From positions 1 to 64,000 of the forward strand of contig SRSI01000004.1 in NCBI GenBank assembly GCA_005656395.1: a stretch of 64,000 bases of DNA, given 5' to 3'. This document shows positions 15,374-26,315 of this stretch, piece by piece. Origin of the DNA: Strongyloides papillosus. Its lineage: Eukaryota; Nematoda; Chromadorea; Rhabditida; Strongyloididae. The number at the start of each line of letters is the position of its first letter. The stretch's first letter is position 1. Position numbers and translations under genes: made by a program. The notes under the pieces are model-generated. The model was not told the DNA's origin and did not search any database. It worked only from the letters and a program-made list of their open reading frames with translations.

Positions 15374-15451
15374 ACAACAATCTCTAACTATAAAAGTTGT
15401 TGTTCTTATTTTAGGCTACAAACAACCCCTTCCGGTAATCAGTTGGTTGTT
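15374..15451. other. Two adjacent short hairpins in a GC-richer island
   Basis: ACAACAA (15374-15380) pairs with TTGTTGT (15398-15404), and AACAACC (15421-15427) pairs with GGTTGTT (15445-15451). The two hairpins have related arm sequences and sit in a local rise of G+C around 15300-15520. Chance cannot be excluded. Confidence 0.2.
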
Positions 15452-16055
15452 AAAAAGTAAATTAATCTGATTGAGTGATGCCGACTAGTGTGAACTTTAA
15501 CTAGAATGATTAGGTTTCTAATAATTAGATATGCATATAAATAAATCAATTCGATATTACAATTAAAGAATAAATACACATATGTCCCCACAATATCTTA
15601 ATTAGCATTTTATTAAAAATTAAATATCTTTTCAATTTTATGATATATTTATGAATAGTTTTATGACAAAAAGTAAGACTTTTTTGATTGACAATATTTA
15701 AGTTATTCATTAAATTTAATGTTATGTAATGATAAATAAATATGATATTGTAACAAAATAAATAAATAATGATAAATGAAGGTGTGATAGGTGAAAGAAA
15801 TTACGTAATAATAAACTTTTATTACAAATCAAAACAAATCTAAAAACTTTTCTACTTCAATTTTTTGACTGTTCACCTATCTTAAAGTTTAAAAAAATGA
15901 ACGATAGAAATATTTAAACATTTTGCGACATCTTAAAATATCATAGTAATATATATAAGAATTTAAGTTAAATAAATAAAAAGACAAGCCATAAACATAC
16001 ATAATTAGTGGATAGATAAACGATGTTACTTCTATTATAAAGCATAAATTTATAT

Positions 16056-16123
16056 GTCGGTTCTTTTAATGTTTATCTCCTACCTACTGGGGATCCACTT
16101 AAGTGTGGATACTTGAAACCGGC
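16056..16123. other. Stem with internal hairpin, candidate structured RNA
   Basis: GTCGGTTC (16056-16063) pairs with GAAACCGGC (16115-16123), allowing one G-U and one bulge; inside it ATCCAC (16093-16098) pairs with GTGGAT (16105-16110) around a six-base loop. The island is clearly richer in G+C than its surroundings. The outline resembles small stem-bulge RNAs in general shape only; I do not claim a family. Confidence 0.25.
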
Positions 16124-19100
16124 AAAACTTTTAAATAATTTGAAGTTTCATTTATGATTTTTAGTATAACAAGACATTCAAGGAAAGTAATTAGATATAT
16201 ATTTTATGTAATCAAATAATGTATAACCCTTAACTAGTTTTTTTATCTTTTAATTTTTTTGTTTATAGTTAAATAAGTTTAGGAAATATAAAAATAATTA
16301 GACAAAATAATTTTAAATTTAATATAATTTTGCCAATATTTAATACATAATTTGAATTTAGAATGAGAGATAGATGTATAGTAATAAATGGAAAAAGCGA
16401 ATTTGCATATGTAAATAATCTTCAATTATTCTTATTTGCCATACTTATTCAATAAAATTTTGGTTTATCTTAAATATATAACAAAATATACTTTAGTAAT
16501 CATCTAATGTCATTACGTAATCTCCCTATTTTAATAATAAATTGAGGATATATAAACAAAGTAATTAAGAAGGGTATAATAAAGTTTAATATTTTTTCAT
16601 GCAGGTGATACATTAATATCTACAGTAAAATGTTGAAAGATGAAAAAGAATAAAATCAAACTACAAAATGTATTTTGTAGGAATTTCTTTTAATAATGAT
16701 AATTACCATATCATAAAATTAAATGTGTAACGGATATTTCTCTTTATGAAATATAATCAACTTTTATCAAGTTTTTTTTGAATCATTAATTTTTTAGGAA
16801 ATGACTTTGACCTTATCTAACACTACATGGGGTTTTTAAAGCTTCAAAGAGAAGAAATAAAAGAAGAATAATGGGAATTAATTTATTTTTTATCATTACA
16901 GGAAAAATGCTAATTATTAAGTCAAAAAAGAAGCTTTCCTTTCTTTAGTACTAATCATCAATAATGTTTGAGAGATAAATTTTTCCTTAATTTTCCGACC
17001 ATCTACAATAAAAAAAAGATAATGGATAATTTTGATAGAACAAGGGAAATTGTTAAAATTTTTTAACTGTCGGTTTTTAGATAAAAATAAAAGCATAAGA
17101 TTTTTGTTTGATTCGGACAGGGAAAAAAATTTGATAGTTAGAAAAAGAAATAATATCGTTATTGGGAGTTGTTAAAAAAATTAACGGTATTACCATTCAT
17201 TTGACTTTAAATCTACATATATTAAAAAAACAATGAATTGAATGTTGTTTCAAAAGAAATAGATATATATAATGAGAATGTTTAAACATTTTTAATACTA
17301 GTTATTACTGTACTATTATATTGGTTTTAAAAAAGTTGACACAATGAAGGTAACATATCATTTTCTGTTGATGTTATTAATAATTTAGTAATTGTAGACA
17401 AATTATTATGGAATGAGAAAAATGATTGTTAAAAATTAGATAAGAGAAAGTGTCATTATGATTGGCATAGTTTGACGAAAAATGGTAGGGTACAAAGTTG
17501 ACAAGTAGTGATTAGCATAATTCGAAATGATATTAATCTTCTGTTTGATAGGTTATTGAAATTCTTCAAGTAACATCGAAATAGAGTAATAAACTACTTA
17601 ATTAATATAACTCAAATGCAATTGAAAATATATTATATATCTTGAAATACAGTTATCTTCACAGGAGTCATCTTATTTAATAATTTAAACATACAAATAT
17701 AGCTAGTTATCTATTGAAAATTAATAAGGTACTAATATAAATAAACTTAATACAAGGATAATCACACTTGTACTGGTAAGGTTAAGTGGTTATGAATAGA
17801 TGTTTGAAGAAGCAACCTCAAATAAGATATAAAATGTAGACTGATTAAATTCATAACAAACTTCTAATAGTATTATTATGGCATTTGGAGAATTGTTTGT
17901 TGTCCCTAACGATATATATATTTTTAAAATATTTTATTTTAATACTATAGAATTATATTTGAGAAGGAAAATAATTTAATATGAAGGGTATAGAGATATG
18001 GGAATTGAATATAAATATTTAGGAGCGTTATTCTTTATGAGCTTTGATATCAAATAACAAACAAAAAAATTTGAATACATGAAAGTAGGGACAATTGATT
18101 GAGGACGGTAAAAAGTTTTATAATAAAGAAGCCATCAAATTTGATTTATCTCATGTGCATATTATCAAAATGAAATAATTTTCTTTCGTATCATCATATT
18201 ATTACATGACAAATATACCTACAATATATATAAATTATGAATCTTTAAGATTCCTATCAATTGTTATTGACATTGAAATTATGTAATTAAAAAAATGAAT
18301 AATCTTTTCTATTTTTTAAATCTTTTTAATATAGCAAAAAATAAAATATGAAGATTTTTTAGGAGAAAAGGTTGGGGCAATTAAAAATAATTAGTTGTAT
18401 AAGGCGGTATGTAAAGATTGTCAAAAAATTGTAAATGAAACTGTATGATTAGTTAAGGTTATCATCATGTTTTACATAATTTTGATGATTTGATTTGAAA
18501 GGTAATGTATTCATTTCAATCCTTCCATACAATATTATTTTAATAGGGTAATTTCTTAATTACATGTTAACAATAAAATGTCTCATCGAGAGAGAAAGAA
18601 TGATTAATTCAAGTAATGTAGGAAAAATTTTTTATGATCATCTGTTGACAGGACTTGTACGGATGTTAATTTAAGAAATTGTAATAAGATTAGGTAAGAC
18701 AACTTGTTTATATTTATATATATGGTAATTAGAATAATAAATTATAATACCATTTTATCTATATAGTTTTAAATTAAACATATATAATGTTAATTATATT
18801 TTAGAAAAAATTTATTGCTTTTATATCAATAAAAACGATATTGTTAAGAATGTGTTTTTAACTTTTTATTAATCAAAAGACTAATAAATTTATTTCATGA
18901 AATAGACAAATGAAATTTAAATATAAATATCTTATAATTCTGTATAGTTAATACCTATACTTTATTGAAAAATAACTTTTAAAGCAATTATTAATATCAT
19001 AATAATTACAATATTGCAAGACTAAAATGCTGAATAATAAGCAATTAACTTAATGTCAAAATAAAACTAAAAATATTAGTATTATATATAAATATATTAA

Positions 19101-20427
19101 TAAAAATGATATAAATTTACTAAAATAATAAGATAAATGATTAAAAATATCATATATTATAGTTTTTTATATTATTATCAGCCGTAAGATAATATCGTTA
19201 TATTATTAAAGTACTTTATAACCCTAAAATAAATTTATATATTTATATACATTAAATTAACTTTAATCTAAATATAATTATAAATATTAGTTTAAAGAAA
19301 TGTATAGTAGTAATATGAAAAAATCAAAGAAAATAATATTGTAAAAGTTAAAATTTATTTATATCTCAAAAAGCTACTTTTTATATAGTTACTTAATGTA
19401 ACTCTATTAAATGAAACATTTTAACTTAATTTAAATTCCAATAACACCTCTTAGGCATATACATTAATATAAAAGGAGAAATGTGGAATCTATTAGAATG
19501 ATACGATTAGGAAGACAAGTTACATGAAGAAGTCATTATTATAGTATAAGAAGATGTATAGTGAAAATTTGATTAGATTATATTGAAACTTGCTATACAG
19601 GATAAAATTAATATTCGGTCTGGTGAAACTTTTATTGTAAATAAGGAAGAGGTATGTTAATAGTGATTTAAACTCTTTTCATATTATTTCATATCAAAAT
19701 AACATTGGAAAATGGTAAAAAAAAATTAATTTCTAGATTTGTCTACTTCTGAGGATTAAAATGTTCTCTAAAATTGTAATTTTAATCATATTACAATAAT
19801 TTATTTAAAGAAAAGTGGAATTTTTGTTGGTACAAGATGAATAATAAATGATTGTTAAATTGAATTTATAAATTTTTAAGTTTACAATTGTCAGTAATTA
19901 TTTATGACCTATAATATAATATTTTAAAAAGGAAAATATTTGAAGAATTACATTAATTTTGTTAAGCGTTATTATTAATACATCTCAATTCTCCTCTTAT
20001 CATTAGAATACAATTTTTTTCATTGTTATTTTTCTTAAATAGAATACGTCAAAAGATAAATGGTATTTATTGCATATGATTTTATCTCTGCATCTTTTAT
20101 AACACACCATTTATATATATATATAACAATTGTGATATCTTTAAATATACCAACCTGTGTCAATAATATAAAAAAATAACAAAATATTTTAAAATGCACC
20201 GATGTAATTTTTTGTTATATCAAATTTTATTTAATGGAACTGATTACTCTTATATAAAATATTTTATATAAGCACATTTTCTATATAATCAACAGTCATT
20301 TTTTAAATACATGTACATTTATACTCCTCACTTGAAAAGATAAAAGAGAAAGAACAGTTTTCTGTAAAATATAGATATAATAAAAAAGCATCTTTACTTT
20401 ATAGCCCCCAAATTTAAACATAGATGT

Positions 20428-20441
20428 GTTGCCTGGGAAAC
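20428..20441. promoter_or_regulatory. X-box (RFX/DAF-19 site) of the IFT22 gene
   Basis: GTTGCCTGGGAAAC is a near-perfect 14-bp X-box: two inverted half-sites, GTTGCC and GGAAAC, separated by two bases. It lies 140 bp before the start codon of the IFT22 homologue. In C. elegans X-boxes bound by the RFX factor DAF-19 drive ciliary genes and usually sit 50-200 bp upstream of the ATG, so both sequence and position fit. Confidence 0.85.
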
Positions 20442-20580
20442 AAAAATTATTTTTCTAAGGCACAAATGAAAAGAAATAAAAGTGTTTAAACTTTGTATAC
20501 ATTTTAAATACTTTCATGCTTTAATATTTCTTTTTTATTTTAATAATATTATTATTTTTTTATAGAAAAATAAGAATATT

Positions 20581-21742
20581 ATGGATCATAATAAGAAAGG
20601 AGAAGAAAATACAATACGTATAAAGATATTATGTCTTGGTCCTTCTAAGGTTTGTTTTACTATATTTTCTTAATTAAATAAATAGTTTACGCCATTGAAG
20701 ATATATTTAAAGTAACTGTCTTAATTTTTAGAGTGGTAAAAGTACAATTTCTAATTATTTAGCCGAATCTATAGAATTAAGATCTTTAGAGTACCATCCA
20801 ACACAAGGTAAGATAAAAATAAATTAAAATTAAAAGTTATTATAAAATCAAATATATTTTTTGAAATTTAATTATATATTATTATCATTATTTTAAATAC
20901 CTAGTACAGTCAGATGTTTTATTATAAATAAATAAAAAAACATATTTTATTAAATGATAAATGTAAGGAAAGTATAATAAAAAGTTTGGTGTGTTTATGC
21001 GAGAAACTAAAAGTAAATATTATCTATAAACTTTTTTAAATTTTCTGATTGCTTATATTATATTAATATGCATATTAAAAATTATTAACTATATCTATTA
21101 ATTCCCTATTTAATTTACTTTACGGTTATTATTTAATTTTTCTATTATAGGTACAAGAATTGTTGAATTTGAAAGCAATAATTTGAAATTAAATGGTCAA
21201 TTAATTGAAGCTGAAGTGGAACTTTGGGATTGTAGTGGAGATCCCAAATTTCGACGTTGTTGGCCTGTTATTAAAAAAGGAGCTCATGGGATCATGTTTG
21301 TATGTAATCCAGAATACAACAAAGGATCAGATTTGGTTGATTGGTAATAATAAATAATAATATTTTTAATTATATATTTATAAAAATATTTTTAAGGTAT
21401 AATGATTTTGTAAAGCCGTTAGGTATGAATTTAAATAGTATTATTGTATTCCTTCATCATACAAGTGATAATACTAATGATAGTGCTGTTGCATCATTTC
21501 AATTGCCTCAACAATTATCCGGAGTTACTGTTATGCCTACTAACATAGATAATGAAGGAGAAAATTTACGTTTAGCATTTAACAATTTTCTTTGTAAGGT
21601 TGTGACAAGTATTAAAGATCATCCAGCCACGATAATAGAAGATGATGATTTAGAATATAATGACGATTTATCTATTGATGAAAATGAAAGTGAGGAGTAT
21701 AACGAAAGTATGCCTGATGTAGAAGATAACACAAATAATTAG
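20581..21742 (+). CDS. ifta-2: IFT22/RABL5-like small GTPase (227 aa), intraflagellar transport
   Basis: Rab-like GTPase of the IFT-B complex of cilia, known as IFTA-2 in C. elegans and RABL5/IFT22 in mammals. Exons 20581-20649, 20732-20807, 21151-21343 and 21397-21742, phases consistent. Seen: P-loop GPSKSGKST split across the first intron, the G3 block written as WDCSGDPKFRRCWP (the IFT22-type WDCxGD..F..CWP signature), and a position equivalent to NKxD that reads HHTSD, so classic base recognition is degenerate as in this family. The C-terminus is an acidic Asp/Glu/Asn tail without a prenylation CAAX. An X-box 140 bp upstream supports ciliary expression. AATAAA at 21769-21774 is a likely polyadenylation signal. 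Confidence 0.9.
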
Positions 21743-22958
21743 GCAAATAATAATACATGGTAATTAAAAATAAAACATAATTTCAAATTTTGACTGTCGG
21801 AAGAAGTGTAAACATTTTATATATAAATTTAGTAATCAAAAAAAAAGATACCTTAATTATTTCTTAATTTAGAATAAAATCCAATTTGCATTTAGTTGAA
21901 TAATCTTTATCAAAATAAAATTTATAAGAAACTGTTTTAAGTTTAAAACAAATAAATATAATTTTTACATTATTAATTTTTTCTAACCAATTCACTTAGT
22001 TACTTTTCCTCTCTCTGCCAATAACTTTTAATCATGTTTTTATCGTCTTTTGTTAAATTTTTTCTTTTAATTTAAAACAACGACAACATTTTTGGTGTTA
22101 ATCAAAATTTGTTTAAATGTTAAAATTAATGAAATTGAGCGTAAAAAGTAATATTGAATTTTTAATCTAAACTTTAAAATCTTTTTGAAAATTTTAATTT
22201 ATGTGAAAATAATATAAATTGAATAGAAAAAATGTAATTATTTTTAAATCGAATCTATAACTTATATTACATGCATTTGTAACGATATAAATTATTAATA
22301 AATTAATCAAACATCCAAAGGAACATTGAAATTTTTGAACTTTACTTAATAAAAAATATCAATTTTTTATATTAACTTATGGATATATAAACAGTCTTTT
22401 GAGATATTTTCTAAATCATTCCCCAACAATGAGATAGATTATATATAAACCTTTAAACTGTTTCTTAATCTCTTGAGATATATCACTTCCTATGTATATT
22501 ATTTAAAATTTATACTTGAATTTTTCTTTTCTTATCTTTTCTCTATTCCATTCTAGCAATGCTATTTTGAGACACCATTTTTACCATTCAATTATTTTTC
22601 AAATTTTATTTAAAAATGTTTTTATATATAAAAAAGTTTTATTGGTATAAATATGTATAATAACGACTATAAAATATCATATTTTTTATTTTCATTTATT
22701 TATATAATTTTTTACAATAGTTAATTTTTATTTTATTTTAAAATCAATTACAGGATAAAAAAATATATACTTAACTGATAAAATGTTGAAAATATAAAAT
22801 GTTATCTCAGTTAATTCAAAAGAATCTATGTAAAATTTATTAGAAGTAGTAAAACAACTTTTTTTATATTGACAAAATTTTTATATTTAAAATAAATGCA
22901 TATTTTTTAATTTACAGTTATTAATAGGACATTTTTATTCTTTATTTTTGCTTATTTT
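21743..22958. other. Spacer between IFT22 and MSP-domain gene
   Basis: About 1.2 kb of AT-rich DNA holding the IFT22 3' end and the upstream region of the MSP-domain gene. I see no coding exon, RNA gene or clear repeat. Confidence 0.6.
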
Positions 22959-22968
22959 TATATAAATA
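22959..22968 (+). promoter_or_regulatory. TATA box of the MSP-domain gene
   Basis: TATATAAATA followed by CC, 67 bp before the ATG at 23035, a fitting distance for a short leader. The same decamer lies at a similar distance before the aspin-like gene (63287-63296, minus strand). Confidence 0.45.
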
Positions 22969-23034
22969 CCAAAAAAATCTACTTTACTTTATTATTCATC
23001 ATTCTCTCAAGTACATACTTTATAGTACATAAAT

Positions 23035-23646
23035 ATGGCAGAAGCTATTTTTGATGAAGAAGAGCATGATTTTTATCTTTCACCAAAGCATGCTGAATAT
23101 TCTGCTAAAGAAGGGGGTGCTTCAAGACATTTAATGGTTAACAGTTCAACAATGAGGTATGTATGAAGTAGCTTAAATTGAAATTTTTTTAAATTTTTTA
23201 GAATTGTTGTAAAAATAAAATGTAGTAATAATAATTTATACAGAATTTCTCCTGTTTATACTGCATTAGAACCTGGTGAAGCACAACGCCTACAAGTAAC
23301 ATTATTTATATTTATTATTTAAAACTTTTATTTCTAGATTGTACGTGATCCTGGTGAAGCAAAAATTGATAAATTAATTATTTTATATATGAAATCACCT
23401 ATAAAATCTCCTCATGAAGCATTTATGAATACTAAATCATCACTAGTTAAGCGATGTATGATTGTTTTAATTGCTTATAACAAACATCCACAATTTACCC
23501 AACCACGTCTACCACCTCCAGGATCACGTGTTATGGATTCTAATACATCAAAAGGTTCAATTTTAGGTTCAACAACCTTAAGAAATGATGGTTTAAAAGA
23601 AAACAAAAAAATTTCAATATATGATAAAAAGTTATCTGGCAAATAA
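23035..23646 (+). CDS. MSP-domain protein (174 aa), sperm-type nematode protein
   Basis: Small major-sperm-protein-fold protein; such proteins form or bind the MSP cytoskeleton of crawling nematode sperm. Exons 23035-23156, 23202-23295 and 23338-23646, with introns of only 45 and 42 bp. The second exon is easily missed: it restores the core MSP strand RIVVKIKCSNNNLYRISPVY, followed by LEPGEAQ, then a third-exon block DKLIILYM. Residues 1-20 are an acidic lead; the last 45 residues after the fold are Pro/Ser/Lys-rich (QPRLPPPGSRV) and not part of the core domain. Longer than cytoskeletal MSP (about 127 aa), so it is more likely an accessory MSP-domain protein than MSP itself. AATAAA at 23707-23712. 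The stop lies 74 bp from the stop of the convergent G-alpha gene. Confidence 0.85.
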
Positions 23647-23720
23647 AGAAAAAAAATTGTTAACATTATTTTTCTTTTAAAAATATATTATTAACCGTTA
23701 AAATTTAATAAAATAAAAGT

Positions 23721-25024
23721 TTACCGAAAAATAATTATTCTTGTAAACCAATAGATTTTAAATTTTGACTTAACTGTATTAGCTACTGAATTAGCAAAAA
23801 CATAATCAATATTATTAGTATCTGTTGCTGTTGTTAAATGTGAATAATATTTACTTGAATCAGGAACACAACTTTGAAATGATGTTTTTATATATCTAGT
23901 GCATTCGTCTAATGTAGATCCACCTAAATTTTGAATTTATAATCATAAGATGAAAACATTTTTTTAACGTACCATTATAATCTTTCCAACTATCTTTTAA
24001 TGATGTATATTTTATTTGTTCCTGGAAGATGTCATATTTGTTAAAAAATAAAACAGTTGTGGCTTTGCGAAAAAAGTTGCTTTGAACAACAGTTTTAAAA
24101 ATATTTCTATTTTGGCTAAGACGATTCTTAAATATTGTACATTATTGTAAATATTTAATTGGTTAACTTACATACTTATCATCTTCAGGGTCCTTTTGAT
24201 TAAATTCATTCAAAGCAACCACAAAAAGTACAATATTTACATTATCAAAACAATGTATCCATTTCCTTCTTTCACTCCTTTGACCACCAACGTCAACCAT
24301 TCTAAAATTTGCTTTTTTATATCTGAAAATTAATTCATTAATCTCAGTTGTTGGATGGCGACAATGAAGAATATCATCTGTCGTTGGTACATAATCGCTA
24401 GCAAAAATTCTATCAATGCTTTGAAGGAAACTGAAAAAAAAAACAATAATAATAGGATAGAAGTTGTTAAGTTTACTATTTAGCATTATCCAATAAAGGA
24501 AAATTCCATCGTTTTTGGTAGACATTTTGGATTTGCGATGTGTTCCATATTTTCTTCATTGTTCTGGCTATATCTGGTGGAACAGAAGTGCAATGTTTAT
24601 TCAAAAATTCATTTCTAAATATACAAAATATTTCAATATGCTTCTAAAAAAATTTTAAATATTATATTATGGTGATAAAGTAAAAAAAGATTACCTCCAT
24701 TAATGCTTCAGGCATTATTCTATATTTTTTACATGCATCTATTAATTGTCCCAAACTTTGAATGGTATTTGTTATGATCATCTCTTTATATTGGTCTTTG
24801 TCTGCATCAGAAAATCCATTTAAATGTAAAACACGCATCTGTTTAAAAATAGTTGTTTTTCCACACTCAGATCCTCCTAATAATAATATTTTAAAATTGC
24901 GATCTTTATCTAAATTTTTTGGAAGTATATCATCATTATTTTTTGCATTATTTTTCGCACTCCCAAGACCATTTCTTTTATCGGCACTATTTCTTGATAG
25001 TAATAAACTGTGACTAGTTCCCAT
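23721..25024 (-). CDS. gpa: Divergent heterotrimeric G-protein alpha subunit, C-terminus out of frame
   Basis: G-alpha subunits couple seven-helix receptors to effectors. Exons 24695-25024, 24477-24643, 24172-24430, 23973-24126 and 23721-23923 give 370 aa. Seen: Gly2 for myristoylation (MGTSHS, no Cys3), P-loop GGSECGKTT at 50-58 where GAGESGKST is usual, switch I CRHPTTEI (TTGI usual), intact switch II DVGGQRSERRKWIHCF with the catalytic Gln, NKYD, and TTATDT. The helical domain is present in exons 1-3. The predicted last residues do not look like G-alpha, but the +1 frame over the same bases reads QNLKSIGLQE then stop (23735), the expected receptor-contacting tail; a one-base indel around 23780-23795 explains both. 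Nematodes have many chemosensory G-alphas; I cannot assign which one. Confidence 0.88.
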
Positions 25025-26315
25025 AATAAATATAATCAATTTAAATTTTAAAAGATTTTATTAAAACATAAAATAAATATACCTTAAGAAGTTAGAGTAA
25101 AAAATTTCACTCATAAAACATACCATTTCTTATGCTAAGAAATTTTTATAATATAATATAAGAAAAATAACAAGTTATATTTTAGTATGTAATCTTATTA
25201 TATGTAAATATTATTATTTTACTACTTTTTCTTATTATTTAATAATTATTAATAAAAAATAAAGAAATCTAAATAAATTATTTTTAAAAAAAAGAGTAAT
25301 AAATAAATGGTTGTTAACTGCATAGGGCATATTTAAATGGTGGAAGAAAAAGGAGATATAATGTATTCTAAAATAAAAAAAATATCTTTTCAGCTGTTTC
25401 TTCTAAATATTTTACTGTTAGGTAAGATAGAAAACACTTTGCTTGATATGAATTAAAGTTTATTACTCAAAAAAATTATATTTTCACGCTTTTTGACTAT
25501 TCAAATTTTAAAAGTGTGTTAAAATATTAAAACATATTCATCTTGTAACATCATGAGTCAATGTAAAATTTTCTTTCTCATGAAACCAAAGATTTTTTTT
25601 ATGTGTGAAGAACAATAGAGAACAAGAAATAAATGTTGTAGTAAGTTATAAAATAAAGACAAATAATAAATGAAGGAGGAGTATTTAATAATATGTTGAA
25701 AATATAATTAAGTAAATTTATTTCATATTTTTTTCAACATTTATTGGATTACTAATAACTATAATTACTCTTTTATAACAAAAGATCATAAAATTATACA
25801 TTTCTAGAAAATAAATTAGCATCATATATAAGTATATGTATATATTTATGGAATTAAAATGATACACTTAAATATTTATACAATATTTTTTAATGCACCA
25901 TATTTTCATAAGAAATAAAAATTTAAAAATATTAATAGAAAAAAAAAATTTAATATTTCTTTCCTTATACTCACTTATATTCTGTAATAATAATTCTATT
26001 GAAAATAAAGATTTACTTATTATTTTATTATTCTTTTAATAATTAATTATTTTGTAAAAGGAATAATAAAAGAATAATATTAAAAACACAACTTTAAAAT
26101 CATTTTAAAACAAATAATAAAAAAATTAAAAGTTAACTTAAAATACACACTCACAAACAGTGAATAAAAAATTTTTATTTGTGCCAATAGCAGTTTAAGA
26201 AAGTTATTTAGTATGTTAGTTAGAATATTTTAATTATATAAAACTTTTACATTTATAACTTAGTTATTTTAAAGCAACCTGCCTAACTAACTTTGTACAT
26301 GTAATTTGAAAAAAA
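25025..26315. other. Spacer upstream of G-alpha, downstream of IgSF receptor
   Basis: 1.3 kb of AT-rich sequence between two minus-strand genes. It should hold the promoter of the G-alpha gene and the 3' UTR of the adhesion receptor. No exon, repeat or RNA recognised. Confidence 0.6.

Larger units (their letters stand above)
9470..20427. other. 11-kb gene-free region with strong G>C skew
   Basis: Lies between the plexin start (transcribed leftward) and the IFT22 promoter (transcribed rightward). No reading frame above about 60 codons and no exon with recognisable protein similarity. In five 60-base lines that I counted by hand (10081, 12061, 12121, 17401, 19501) G outnumbers C 58 to 13 on the + strand. 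It may be plexin upstream regulatory DNA or a very long 5' intron; a few GC-richer islands with inverted repeats stand out (11502-11579, 15374-15451, 16056-16123). Confidence 0.6.

Noticed and set aside
9470..20427. CRISPR-like or satellite arrays in the gene-free region
   Set aside because: No regularly spaced repeat was found; the genome is eukaryotic and the region is simply low-complexity and skewed.
23244..23295. Shorter second exon of the MSP-domain gene starting after TTATACAG
   Set aside because: It keeps the frame but deletes a core MSP strand; the acceptor at 23201 restores the full fold.
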